This document shows, one piece after another, positions 12,732-32,926 of a stretch of DNA of 64,000 bases. The stretch spans positions 124,001 through 188,000 of the forward strand of contig WTXG01000010.1 of NCBI GenBank assembly GCA_022496185.1, read 5' to 3'. The translations under genes and the position numbers were made by a program. The notes under the pieces are model-generated. The model was not told the DNA's origin. It searched no databases and worked only from the letters and a program-made list of their open reading frames with translations. This DNA is from Multifurca ochricompacta (lineage: Eukaryota > Basidiomycota > Agaricomycetes > Russulales > Russulaceae). The stretch's first letter is position 1. Every line of letters begins with the position of its first letter.

Positions 12732-15700
12732 ATGTCGGGGTCATCTGTAGATGGCGCCGCTGAATCCGATCAGTTTATGTCGCTCCCTGCGACGCCTACT
12801 GCCGACGGCGGAGCTATTTTTTGGGAGGGTAAGTCCCTAAATTACTGATAGTTTCTTCTCATGCTGGCGACTTATGTCTGCGTCGGCATGTAGAGCCTGA
12901 CCCCCTCCCTGAATCACAACAAGATTCAGATTTGACTCCTACTTCCCCTCCTAGACATCTAGGTCCAATTGCTACTCAACAGAATCTACATTTACAGGGC
13001 GTTAAAAGTACGGGAGGCCCATCCCCTCATTTGGTGCCAGCCGAGGGCTCCGTATCTCAGACGTCCGCAAACAACGAGCGTGGCCAATCACGAACTCTCA
13101 AATTTCACCCTCCTTTCGAGGATCCATCTTGTCCCGTAAAAGGGATGTATCGCCTCCTTGATTTGATCACCGAACAAGGAAGCAGCGGTCTTGGTAATCA
13201 TTTTCTCGCGACAGTCTACACCAAGCTCACAGTACTCCCAGTTGATAAGATCGTCATTGCTCAGGAATCTCTCCAGGCATTTATCAACGTGCTATCCCCA
13301 GGCGCTTATTCATCCATTACAAAGGTCAATTTCAAAATACTGGACAAATTTCTGCTCAAACCGATTGGGATCTACGGCTCAAAAGAAGAGATTGTGCGGT
13401 TCCTCCGTGAAGTTAATGCCCTGGATGAGAATACGTACGTGTTTTCTGTTTTGTGTGTCCAAGCCTGCTGACATCGCGAGGGCAGGGGGCGGAAGCTACT
13501 TTTGCCGCAAAGTGGCTACACGTCCAAGGGTGCCGACCCGATTCTTAGATCGGGATTATATGTTGTGCGCTCATTCACGTCTACTGCCGATGAGCAAGCA
13601 TATGTTCTGTATTGGCCCGAAGATACAACATGGAACGACCAGGCTGTCTCCACTGTCCAGCGCAATAGAGTCACATTTATGCGGTAAGTTTACTTCTCAT
13701 ACTTGAATGTGCTCCGACATAAAACGACATGCGTAGGTACCTTACCAAATTGTGCGATCAGCTCGTTTGTTTGCTCTCAGCGGGGCATTCACAGGCGATT
13801 GTGTGGGGTGACGACGACGACGACGACGTATCGACTGGCTCTGATAACGATGACTCAGACCGGCTTTACTATTTTGAGGTAGCGAAAACGAATGATCAAG
13901 AGGAGAATGTCGCCGCCCGAGTCGGATTCACGGTGCCGGTTTTCATACAGTGGATTCTTCTCCTTGCTGACACAATTCTGTTCACTTCAAGATGAAATCT
14001 CCACTTCTTGTCAATCAGCCTCCGCCCGCGAGAATGCAGATCGACCCCAAGGCCTTATCTCCGAGGCTACTTTATGGAGAAACAATTCAGGGTTTTATGA
14101 CAGCAAAATTCAGGCCAGCGAAGACATTGATTGAGCCGTTTGCTCACGATCATCAGAGCGCTTCTCAGATCCGCCTCCTTATGTAGGTGTTTAGGCATAT
14201 TTTGCACATGGATTTAATATGATCACCTTGTAGTGGAGATGACGTTGCACTCTGTCTCTCAGAGACTCTCGATGACAAGTCTATAAAGACTTTGATGGCT
14301 TTAGGCCTTGGCACCCGATTTCCGAAAGAGTACGAGGCTTGGGAGCGAAGGAGAAAACAGATAATGCAACACTTCCAGATGGCCCTTTCCCAGCGGCAAG
14401 CAGATATGCATGCGGTAATTGAACAAAATTCCGGAGATCTGCAACTCAATCTGCGAGAAGCTGTTATTGGCGAAGTACTAAAAGTTTTCCCGTGAGTATT
14501 AGCCATTCGGTCCGGTCACTCGTAAAGCGGCTGATTCATGATTGGCATTTTGAATTATAGATCGCTTCAACGGGAAGGGTTTTTGCCAGAATCAAGTTCT
14601 GCCGAGCAAAACGACCTCGATGCTCATCCTGAAGAAGTGACAAGTAATATACTATGTTCTTCACCTGGCCTCCATTCTGACGTAGTGCTCAGATCCACTC
14701 CAGGACTTCTTCCGTATTTATCCCAAAACAGCTCAAACATTCCGGGGTATTGTACGCGCAGCTAACCTTGAGAAAGGCATCAGGGCCTCGGAATTTCAGT
14801 TCAAGAAAGAGCGCATCCTTATCCTACATCATCTTCTCGAGAATAACAATGGCCTGAGTAAGAGCGAGATCCGGTCCTTAGCAGAAGCTGTCCTTATTCG
14901 CCGGGATAAGCAGAGTACTCTGCTACTTCTCAAGAACTTCGGGAAGGCGGACAAAGGTGGCGGTAGTTCCTGGTTCTCCGGCTGGGGAAACAAAAATTCC
15001 AAGCTTTCTAAGGAAGAAGCGATGTGGAGGGATGCTAGTAACTTTGCGGCGTCGGTATCTGACTCGCGCTTCCTTTTACGATTGAAGAGCGCGACCTTGG
15101 ATGCGAATTTGCGCGATGCTGCTGTGGAGGCCGAGCAAACTGCTTACGCTTGTCTCACGAAGCAGATTGAGACCCTTGTATCCGGAATCAGTCAGCAGAT
15201 TTTTTCAACTCAGAAGGAGGAATGCAACAAGCAGGTGCAACGAGAGGTCAAGAGTGAGGAGGATAGGGAGCTAGGGAGTCGCCGGTCTGATTTTGTCCGC
15301 CAGATAGAGGATCTATCCAGAGAGCGCTCCAGATCGTACGTTGACTACAGTCTTGGGAAAGGGCCGGTATATTGATACAACACAGGCGTACCAGTCTTTA
15401 TGTCGATCACTTCGAAACGAAGAAGGAGCATTATTATTCCCCAGGTCCGTGACACTTTCGGTTCTATCAAGAGTGCCTCTAATCCGCTCGACTAGATTCC
15501 TACTTTATCAGCGGCCGCCAGGAATCATTGCAAAGCCAAGAAGTCGAATATTACGTTCACAGCTTACGCCTGCTCGCTGACCAAAGGCACAACCTGCAAC
15601 TCGATCCTTCTTTTGTCCCAACACCTGTCCTGAACGAGCGGTTGTCTCAATCGTTTCGAGTCTCCTCCGAGACCATCGTAAAGTACGGGTTTAATCCTCA

Positions 15701-18700
15701 TGGCGTATTCCCTACTTACCATTTGCCACTCAGATACGCCCATCTCCTAGAAGGGGATCGAATTCTCGTTGGCCTTGTAGATGCTCAGGGAAACGTCATG
15801 ATTCTTCTTGAGCGATTGAGTCGTATCGATGCTGCAATACAGTCTCGGTCATTTGCCAAGTTTTTCCACCAGGACAAAATCGGCCATACGTGCCTTTTTG
15901 CTTTTGACGAATCAAAACGAATGTTAGCGGTCTACGCATCCGCCAGAGTACGTCCTTCCTTGCGCTAAATGTCTTTAACTGAGTTCGTCAAACGGTCACA
16001 GATGCAGCTCCATATTTTCGTCTTTGATGAAGAGCTCAAGTCCTTGCGGGGGATGGGATCCGCAATCGACCTTCTTCCGTTTTATAATTCTGGTGTATCT
16101 ATTATCCATGCGTGCTTCGTTCATGGGAGTGAAGAGATACTATTCATCGATTCGAACGCCCAAGCGAGAATTTTCTCTTTGATCACATTACAGCCGAAGT
16201 ACTTGCACTTCTGCCTGGCTCTGCTCCTGTCTTCTCATATTTCTTTATTTCAGACCCGCGTCATTACAACTCCCTCGTGTACCACGCGCAATCTACTCTT
16301 CTCCAGATGGGTCGTGTGTCCTAGTTGTTCAAGAACAAGATGGCGTGCCTATTGTGACGGCGTATCACTGGTCTACGTTTGCATCCACTGATGGAATCCT
16401 TATTACACTCCCCGACTTTCCCATTGACCTTGAATCGGCGCTTCTCACGTCTATCGTGAACCGGAACAACATCCACCTCATTAGCCTTGATCTAGAGTCG
16501 CGCTCCTGTCGATCCGTCATCCTCGACATCACCCGGAAGGCTACTGAGTTCACTTTCCAGGAGCGGAGGTCGAAAACTTCATCTGGCCATAGCAAACAAA
16601 CTGTGCACAACTGTCTGATCAATTGCCATGCCGATGTCTGGACACGCTTTCCTGTTGTGCCAGCAGTGAAACGTCACACTATAACGTCATCTAGCGAAAG
16701 GCGACAGAAGACACTTGTCTTCGTAACCAACGACGACCGACGTCCCTTCTCTTCTCACTTCTCGGATATTATTCACACATTCGAAAAGACTTCACGCAAG
16801 CCAACGGGCGACGAACTCCGGGGTATCGCTGTGTCCGCACGGACGTTCCCTTCTTTCACACGTCACTTTGTTCCCAATCCTGACTGGCCAGTCTCCCGCT
16901 TCCGAGCTGGCGAATGGCTGGCGGACTTGTTATGTCTTATCCCTATCCACATCGCGGTCACCCATGAGAACAGATTCGTCCCACTCAAGGATGGGGTTGT
17001 GTCAGCGCAACTGGAGAAATCGCTGCTTGGGGCTGAAGTAAACAGGATCGTGGACAGCTTGTCGCTCGGGTGGTATGAGTCCATATTCCAGTCTTATTGG
17101 GCCTCAAAAGTGAATCATCTTCCTGTGTTTTCACCTGGAAATACTCTGACCCGCGTTACCGTAATCCCAGCCTGTAAAGGTTGTATCATCAATGGGAGAG
17201 CAATCGGTAGGGAAAAGCTTTACCCTCAATCACCTCGTGGATACTTCTTTTGCAGGGAGTGCGATGCGTACCACCGGTGAGTTTCCAGAGTGTTCATGGT
17301 TCAAGATTAGAAGGATTGACCGCGCTTAGAGGGTGTCTGGATGTCCGTTTCTCCGACTGATGACGCACTCATAGTAGCGTTGGATTTCGAAGGTGAGCTA
17401 TATGCTACATATCACCAATAATTGGCTGAAGTACGAAATACCACCCCAAATCATAGGTGTACACAGTCTCGAGCGTTCAGCGCAGGAGGATACGCTTCTT
17501 GTCCTATTTAACACTGCTATTTCGAATCTCGTGAGTAGACAGGTTCATTTCGTGATCCGCTGTTGTGCAGAATTTACGTCGATCTAGGTCCTATTCCGTA
17601 ACAATTTCGCTCTGAGCAGAGATATAACTGGCCTTTTTCAGTCCTTCCAGTCAAGTTCTACTGTTTTAGACCCGACATCAAATCCGACATTGTTCCAGTC
17701 TACACTTGTAGTTATTATCAAGGTGTGCAAGCCCCGTCATGGGATATTGGGTTGCTCATATTTCTTTCCATATGTCCAGGATGTCATCGACTCTGACAAA
17801 GCTGAAGTGACTAGAGAGTGAGCTTCAGATTAGATCTCCGCCCGCCCTTCTACTAAAGACGACTAGATTCTCGCTCAAATTCCAGAAAATAGTTCAGGAC
17901 GAGCAGGATGCTAACTTTATCACTCGCCTTCACGCTGGAAAATTGCAGATTATACCATGGCCGGTTATTGAGTCAAAAGAGTTCTACAAGCTCTTCAGTT
18001 CTCTTAAAAGAAGGCTCGACCAGCAACCAACGTCACATCATACCGCTGGCGAATTCTTGCATACATTGAAGACGTTGATGGCCAAGTTAAAGGTCAGATC
18101 TGCGCCTGTCCGCTTAGTAAAACCACTGATTAGCAGTGCCATGTACAATAGGCAAATGACTGGGGGGCCATGTCTCGTATGTTCCTCCAATTCTGGCAAT
18201 TACTCCATACCTAAATATTTTTTCAAGAAACTATGGCCGCACATCGCGCTAATTCTCTCCTTGCCATCTTACCTAACGCCCTGGAGACCGGATTCTCCGA
18301 GATTGTCCCTGAGTCAGAGCCCCTGAAGGTAAGCATAAAATTGAGGTAGCAACATTGAACTGAATTCCTTAGAACTTTGATACGGACCTCATTATCGAAG
18401 CGGAGGATACAGAGGCGCAGTTCCTACTTGCGGGGCCAGATGCTCCAGTGGCGGATCGTGAACTTCGGCTCGCGATCTTGCGTGAATCATGGAACCGGAC
18501 GCATTCAAGGCAACAAGTTGATGATGCCGAGTGGACTTCCGGCCTTGCTCAACATTTGGCTCATCTTGTTGATCTACGTTCAGCGCACGTCGACATGTGG
18601 TTGAAGTCGAACACACAACGATTCCAGGCAGGACACGCGAGCATCGAAGAGCTGCGACGAACATTTGACAGCGCTGTTATAGATTTGCGAGCCAGCGTCC

Positions 18701-21700
18701 AGCTATGCAGGTCGCAATGCGGCTTCTGTAACCTCTTTTGTGTGCAAAGCCGTTTGCACGAAGGTGGCCACGATTGCCTGACGAATCACGAATGCATTCA
18801 TGACTGTACTTTCTGCAAACGGGATCTACTCACCGCGAAGCCCTGTGGTCAAACGTACGTTCAGTCGAGTTTGCGGCTGATCTTGCTAACCTGTCTCGAC
18901 TCGATAGCGCGGGCCACTCTGGAAATCATGTGTGAGTCCAGGGGTTCTCATAAGTTGCCTTTCTTATATATCTAATGTGCATCAGATGCCGCGTGGATTC
19001 TCATTTATGCGGAGAGCATTGCGAATTCTCCGGAAAGCAAGGCTGTGTGGACGAGTGTGTTAAGGTGACCTCGTTGATCCTTGCACCTAGCTCTATGCAT
19101 GTGGACTTACCTTCGTTTTATTTCAAAATAGCCAATCGGGCACGAAGGCGAACACATATGTTCAGCTCCGGTACATATGTGCGGTAAAGTACGTATCAAT
19201 GTATGAGGTTGCACTCTAGATCTAGACCTAGATCCGCTCTTAGCCATGTGACTTGGTCGGCTTGAAGCTGCCAAACGGGAAATCGTTCACATGCTCTGGG
19301 ACGTGTCGTGTTCCGATGTGAGTGGTGTCACTCCTAGCGGACAAGGATTGACAAACGTTACCCAGATATGAAGATCACCTGGTTCATGCGTGCGAACATA
19401 GACTTTGCCCTGTTTCCTGCGAACTTTGCAAGAGACTGTGTAGTGGGGATCACTTACATGGCCTTGCTCTAGACCAGAATCACCTCTGCGGGTACGTCAT
19501 CTGTGCCTGCTTTTATGACACCATTTATGTCGGCATTTTAGGCAAGAACACTCTTGTAACGCCCTATGTACTGCCCCGGGTATATGTCAAATTGATACTA
19601 CTCCCCAATCCATCGAGGCTACCTTTACAGGAAGGCACGAGACCTTCCAATATACGAAGGTGAGCTCGTTCTCATAGAAAGAATAATATCAATATATTTG
19701 GAACGCGTTCAGTATACGCAAGGTGTGGAAGCCAAAACTCTCCATTATTATTATTTTTACTGAGAACATCGGTTTAGCTGCGAAGCGCCTCCGTTGTGTC
19801 AAGACAATCGAGCCTGGGGAGGTCGAGCACCCAGGTCCTCATATTCATAGCAACGAAAAGCAACCATTCCACTTCTGCGAGAGCCGGTGAGCTAGTAAGA
19901 CTCACCTCGATACTCATGGACCCTTACCCGCTTTAGGTGTGAGACTTGCGGTTATTTATGCACGCTTCCTTTAGGTTTGCCATTGGCTATTTTGCTACCC
20001 CCTTCATGCTAGTCGCTTATTTTTAATTAGGGCATCCTCAACAGGAGCACGAGACCCGCCATGGATCCATGTCACGCACAAGGTGGGCTATTGATGGACC
20101 CGATGGGACCAGTCTCGAGTTAGAAGGGCGAAAATTTTCATCGAACGACGATGGCGCTCCTATGCTGTGCAATTTGGTGTGTACGTCGATGGGAAGACAT
20201 GTTCATATCGACTACTGTCGCAGCGACCCCGGAGATCCCTGCGAAAACCCAGAGACGCAGCACATTAGCGAGAGAATGGTCCCTAACCCCGACCAAGCCA
20301 AAGATTGGATCACACATGGCTTGCATTGGCGCCGAATGGGTGAGTTCATTATATGGCCGTTTGCCTAATCTTGCCTATGTGATTCTCAGGTTTTAAAGGT
20401 AATGAGAACGGCACTCGTATCTGGTACCTGTTAGATTGAACTATTCCTGCAGATCCCTATTCTCGTGATGATCAGGCGAACTTCGCAAAGTGGTATGTGG
20501 ACCAATTCGAACTCCTGTCACGAGTTACTAAAGGTTGTTTTGACAGTGATGCAATGTGCCCAGGTAGTATATCTTTACAGCTGTCATGAGCTTCATAGAT
20601 TGACTTAAATACAACTTGCAAGGCCCTGAGCACACTATAGAAGTGGGTGGAGCTAACGCGCAGCCGTCCCGCTGCCTGCTGGCTCTATTTCATGCACCGA
20701 TGGACGCCGCAAATGCGCCTACTGGTCTCGGATATGTGTCGAACGATGGCCACCAATTCGCGTGCAAGAATCCCATAGTTATGCAACAAGCATTCCATGT
20801 GTGAGTAGAGACTGGCTTATGGTCACCAACGTACCTAATGGCGATGTTTCACAGGATCTTCGTCATTGACAGGTTCGTTTTGATAGTTTTCCCCTACCTA
20901 TTTATCGACACCTGCACTGCAGGTCCGGATCAATGTGTCAGCAGGACCGACAGCCGCTCCCCAACTCAGCCGGAATCGATCGTATCACCCCCACAGCAAA
21001 CGACAGGCTTGGGGCAGTCTTTGCGGCTCTCTACAGCTTCTGGCTAGCCCGCCAAGCTGCGATTGACCGCAACGCGCAGATAGGCGGAGTTAGAAGGGAC
21101 GCGTATAGCTTGATCTTCTTTAATCATGAGCCGTCAACTTCCATCGAAAATGACTTTACAAGCTCCCCCGACGATCTGTTAACCGCGGCGCTGCGACACG
21201 AGGCCGATGGCGGCACGGATTTCACAAGTGCACTTGATAGAGCCAAAAATATCATGGACTCGCACTGGAGTACAGAAAGGTACCAGCACAGACTTATGCC
21301 TCGTTCATTCCTACGTCGTTGTGATCCGCCGGGTATATTGACGTGCATCGTAGAACGCCTATTGTGATTTTCTTGTCCGACGGCGAGGACTATGTCAGGG
21401 ATGAACCGATCTACGACATCTGCCGTGGCGCTGTGCGCCAAGGGTTTGTATATTTTGAGTTTCCTTCTGGAAAAGAGCTTACGACTTAATTGTTTAGGAG
21501 GCCACTTTCGTTTCATGCCGTCTCTTTCGGGCAGGATACTACGTCATCCTCGTTACGCAGGATGGCACAGATCGCCGAAGAGGTACAGAACAACGCGCCG
21601 CAAGATCCGCTGCTCCCTGCAACAGCCAGCATCCCCTCCTCTTACACAGAGGCACTCGACACGGTAAGGAGGCCAACCTTATTCTTGGCCTTCTTGAATT

Positions 21701-21794
21701 TAACGTCGTTTTATAGGTTCGCCTAGCAGAAACGTTCCTAGGACTCGCTGAGTCACTTAGAAAGCCCCGCGGTTTCTTGTTTTCATCACATTAA
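12732..21794 (+). CDS. Giant GBP/VLIG-like GTPase - Cys/His array - vWFA protein, paralogue B (complete)
   Basis: About 25-30 short introns; roughly 2,300 residues. It starts MSGSSVDGAAES and ends RKPRGFLFSSH-stop. Rough residue order: variable N-terminus 1-100; LLDLITEQGSSGL and VDKIVIAQ modules 110-260; acidic insert near 290-310; helical KQIETLVSGISQQIF region 600-715; QLHIFVFDE and YHWSTFAS blocks 870-1220; GTPase 1225-1440 (G1 GEQSVGKS at 17195-17218, G3 DFEG, a VVIIKDV motif in the GBP 'RD' position); Cys/His array about 1590-1800; linker with WAIDGPDGTSLEL; vWFA about 2010-2250 with MIDAS DRSGS, GGTDF and LSDGED. Introns split both DFE|G and DR|SGS. No signal peptide or membrane helix is obvious, so it is probably cytosolic. 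The biological role is unknown. Brr2 begins 754 bases downstream on the same strand. Confidence 0.88.
17195..17218 (+). other. G1/P-loop of paralogue B
   Basis: Codons for GEQSVGKS. The next exon gives EGVWMSV (candidate G2 Thr just upstream) and ALDFE. The final Gly of DFEG comes from the exon starting at 17457, so the G3 motif is split by the intron 17393-17456. Confidence 0.88.
18690..19660 (+). other. Cys/His-rich array of paralogue B
   Basis: Spaced Cys and His pairs spread over several exons: CRSQCGFC, HEGGHDC, HECIHDC, AGHSGNH, CRVDSHLCGEHC, GHEGEHICS, HMCGKPCD, CELCKRLC. The GHxGxHxC and CGxxC spacing recalls NF-X1-type zinc fingers. Zinc binding is inferred from spacing only. Confidence 0.75.
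20853..21740 (+). other. vWFA domain with complete MIDAS, paralogue B
   Basis: IFVIDR|SGSM gives DxSxS (split by the intron 20873-20922). ADGGTDF supplies the MIDAS Thr and IFLSDGED the distal Asp. All metal-coordinating positions of an active vWFA fold are present. Confidence 0.85.
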
Positions 21795-22548
21795 GTTGTT
21801 GCCTGTTTGTTTAGAATCGCAATTGCCAAGCAGTAGAATGTTCGTTCCAATGCCCAATGCGAGGCCTGATTTCCTAGCTGTAGTATTCACACAAGTCGCA
21901 CTAAAACTCAAATCGTCTATGAGAGCCCTGTTTGATAAGCCACATTTATTTGTGAATCTAGCAGGAGGGTCGTCCTATCACTGCGACTTGAATCGTATCG
22001 CAAGTACTGCACTCTGGACACACCCCTCATTGAGCGAAGCTCCTAGGGGAAGTTTTCTTGGTGTCACAAGAAAATATCACCGAAAATTACATAGGCAAGA
22101 GCTACAAGCACCTCCAAGTTGTCCTATTAGCTGCTTCTCGCTATATTGGTTGATCATGGACTGGTTGGTTCTTTATGCGGAAACTTCGCCACCGTGTTCC
22201 GACTAAGCTTACACACGGCCTCCTGGAGCTCTGCTAATGTCGTTGTAGTTGTAAACATCGGTTGAGCTGTGCTCGAATTCAGCTTTGCCATAGCTATAGA
22301 CACCCACTTGAATGTATTTTAGGGCGTTTTAGTGAAAAAGTGCACTTTTTGGGTCAACTTCATGATGACAAAGGCCTGCTGACAAAGGGAGGACGTTTCA
22401 GCCACCAAGTGGCGTATATGGCAATACTTTCTATTAGTGGTAACGGTTTAAGCTCCGACAGGGGGTAGGTGAACATTTACAAACGCGCGCGTGTTAACGT
22501 CCCTTCACCGCCGGCGACGACGACGCGACCACATTTACCATATTCATA
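21795..22548. other. Intergenic region between paralogue B and BRR2
   Basis: No gene seen. An open frame at 21796-22206 has no motif. The last 200 bases before 22549 are the likely BRR2 promoter and 5' leader. Confidence 0.5.
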
Positions 22549-29990
<7,442 letters not shown>

Positions 29991-32521
29991 GATAGTCCTC
30001 TTTTCCTCCTTTTGCTTGATCGCTTTCTTTTGGCACTTGTATCGTATCATCCCTAATCTCTCCATTCGTTGTGTTGTTATCTTACTTCTCTCTCACCTAA
30101 CGAAGACATATATATGCATTGGTGGATTGCTGTTGACTTGGAGGCTAGATAACTGTCGGGCCCACAGCGTAGTTTATTCTTCGTTCAATTCGTTACGATC
30201 CATTTAGGTCCGAAAGTCTCGGAATAAACATTCGGTATTCGTACCGTCTGTCACGGGTTCAGAGCCCAGACCTACTTAGCAGCACTAGCTCCTCTACTTT
30301 TATCGTCTTCGTCTCCCTTTAAACTATCTTCTCCGTGAAAGATCTGAGTCGTGTGCTTCCGAGCAATAGAAAAAAGTTGTAGTGTTTGTGTTTTTCGGTC
30401 GCCGAGTGGAGACTGAGCTCATGACGCAAGGGACACACGTTGTTGTGGGTGAGCAAATTGGTTCAGTCATTCATTCTTTGTTCACTGGGCTGATGTACCC
30501 TGCCATCAAGACGGGGGACGTTAGGGTTGAGTGCCTTGTTTGTAGTACTGCTGTTATGCCTAGCGTGGATTTGTCATATTTAGGCTCTAGGAACCTGTCT
30601 CTTTTTTTTTGCTTATATTGTTGTTGACGGACAAAGTTGATTAAGGTTAAAGCCAAAAGTATCTTCAGGCTCTCATCCTAGTCGGTAACACGTCCGTCTC
30701 ATCATCTTATTCCCGCCCCCCACCGAAACCATCTTATCCGCCTTAGGAGGGAACAAGGAAGCGGAGCACGGTTATGACGGAACGAAGGAAGGTGGAAAAT
30801 AGGCGGAGATGGATTGAGTAGAGACTACCGAAGAAAGGGATTAGGGATTCTTGAGCGGATGAGGGCAGGAGCAAGGGCAGGGTTAAGGTCAGCCAAGCAA
30901 TTCCCGGCTCATGACTCTGGTTGTGGAACCACCATGACCACCAGTCTTGAACTGGTTGTCAGGCCGTCGAGGTCGTCGATAGCATAAATATTACCATTGG
31001 GGACATCTTCATTTTTAAAGTTGAGTATGAAATCATCAAGACCAAGACAGCTCCCAAGTTGGATCACCTCGACACACTCTTTGGAAGTTCTCATTTCTGA
31101 CATGTCTAGTTAATATACAAAAGTCCAAAAGGGAACTTAACCAAGCATTACAAGGTAATAATATTGTCAGTTCAGGTCCTCCAACCTGCCGAGGAGCTCT
31201 CCGAAAACTGGGAAAACAGCGCAAAGAAAGGCCACTTGTGTGTCATTGTACGAGTACCATGTAAGTCTCGATCTTTATGGGATTTCCGCGCGTGTTTGAC
31301 AATTATCGAACAAGTTCGGGGGGTAGCGCAGTATCTGTAGAACCTTATAGAAACCTCCTTCGACCAAATATTCGCAACATCCCATCTCCCTGAATTGGGG
31401 AAAAGCTTCAATTATCTGCCCGAAGGCCGACTTTCCAACTTGCAACTAAAACTCCTCGACTAGTTCAAAAAGATACTATATTAGTTTCCCGACGTTCCGG
31501 TGAGTTCTTCTCCATCACGCCAAATGCAATATCATACCCTTTGCGAGATATCGTTATTACGGGCCAACCAGAGAATCGATATGTGGTCATTGTCGTTGTA
31601 AATGATGAGCACGTTGTTCAGATAAGTGCACAGGTACCAACTCCGGAAAACTTGTTTCCTATTTTATCTTCTATTGCGCCGCCTGAGCAGCGGCCAGCCT
31701 ACTACATCTACATTTCAAAACCACTCCATTTATTTCATCCTCTTCAAATACTCAGGTGTAGAAATCCATGGCCCCAATTTTAGTATACTTCCGGATTGAA
31801 AGTGGGCGCTTATCGATTCCAATAAGCAAGTTGTTAAACCATGCAACGGCTTTCTACGTGCTTGCAAGATGCGAAGGACTTTGTTTTCTTTTCCTCAACA
31901 GATGGGTCGGTAGCGACCAGGTTGTTGGGGACCGGGCAGCCAGGCTCCTGGGTGGGTGTGGACTCGATCGGAATCCAAAGTGTGTCAGATAACTGATTGA
32001 CAATTCCACACTTGCAGTCCTATCTGGTATGAATGTGGAACTTGACACCAACTTCAGTGAGTGATTCAGATTTCAGCAGCGGATTTCGTGGCATTTCCAG
32101 ACACAGAGAATTGATCTGGTGTAAAGACCGCACCTACGCTACCTGCGAAATGCCACCAAATTATCACTGCACGTCGCACTCTAGCCACATCACAAGACAT
32201 CTCACCATTGTGTCTATTCGGAACAATTAACACTCCTTCAAACAACTTACGACGCACTGTGGTTCTTGTGACTGTATTTCTCTGATTGTGCACCACATCT
32301 GTCGTGTGACTAGCCTCCCATGTATAAAACGCCCTGTCTCTGTCTTGTAATGTCATAATCACCTCTCTGCTGTTCTCGAGACCTCTCGTCTGAAAAACTG
32401 ATGATCAAACAAATGAAGCACCCGCCTTCCGTATAGGCTTCGCCGAACTGGACTCGTACTCCACGTCCTCGCAGCTTTCTCTCAAACACCCGCTTTTCCA
32501 CACAGTCTGCATCTTCCTCTC
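29991..32521. other. Region downstream of BRR2 with no confident gene
   Basis: About 30.0-30.3 kb is the likely BRR2 3' untranslated region. Further on there are only short frames. The most protein-like are a plus-strand block at 31481-31783 (listed separately) and a minus-strand block at 30909-31103 ending NVVVMVVPQPES-type text. Neither has a family match that I recognise. Confidence 0.4.
31481..31783 (+). pseudogene. Unrecognised coding-like block
   Basis: A frame of about 100 codons reads LVSRRSGEFFSITPNAIS, then DIVITGQPENRYVVIVVVND, VVQISAQVPTPENLF and APPEQRPAYYIYIS. The alternating hydrophobic text is protein-like and has no stop, but it has no upstream ATG and no visible continuation. 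It could be one exon of a lost gene. Family unknown. Confidence 0.3.
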
Positions 32522-32926
32522 GGGACGACACCTTTACTCACACACAATTACCACACACCCATCTGTCAAGATGTCTTCACCTTGGGACAGCAATGCAAAC
32601 CTAATATACACCCTTTTTCAAAATATCTTCACTTTGGGACAGCAATGCAAATCTAACACACACCCATTTGCTAAGATGTCTTCACCCTGGGACGCAAAGG
32701 GGTGTGTGTTAGATTCGCATTGCCATCCCAAAGTGTAGACATCCTAGTAAAGGGGTGTGTGTTAGATTTGCATTGCTGTCCCAAATGAAGACATCTTGAC
32801 AAATGGGTGTGTGTTAGGTTGTCAAGATGTCTTCACCTTGGGATGGCAATGCAAACCTAACACACCCAGTTGTCAAGATGTCTTCCCCTTGGGACAACAC
32901 CTTTACTCACACACAACTACCACACT
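32522..32926. repeat. Cluster of ~52-bp units in both orientations between 35-bp direct repeats
   Basis: The unit core is AAGATGTCTTCACCTTGGGA followed by CAGCAATGCAAACCTAACACACACCC. Plus-orientation units are at 32564-32617, 32618-32669, 32670-32694 (partial), 32820-32868 and 32871-32895 (partial). Inverted units are at 32696-32748, 32749-32801 and 32802-32818 (partial). The block is flanked by direct repeats 32522-32556 and 32891-32926 (GGGACRACACCTTTACTCAC core). The head-to-head arms can form a long hairpin. Probably a foldback/MITE-like element expanded by slippage or nested insertion. Confidence 0.85.

Noticed and set aside
30215..30285. GGGTTCAGAGCCC resembling a tRNA B box
   Set aside because: It departs from the GGTTCGANNCC consensus, and there is no A box, anticodon stem or acceptor pairing at the right spacing.
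32522..32926. Repeat cluster considered as a CRISPR array
   Set aside because: Units abut without unique spacers and occur in both orientations, in a eukaryotic genome.
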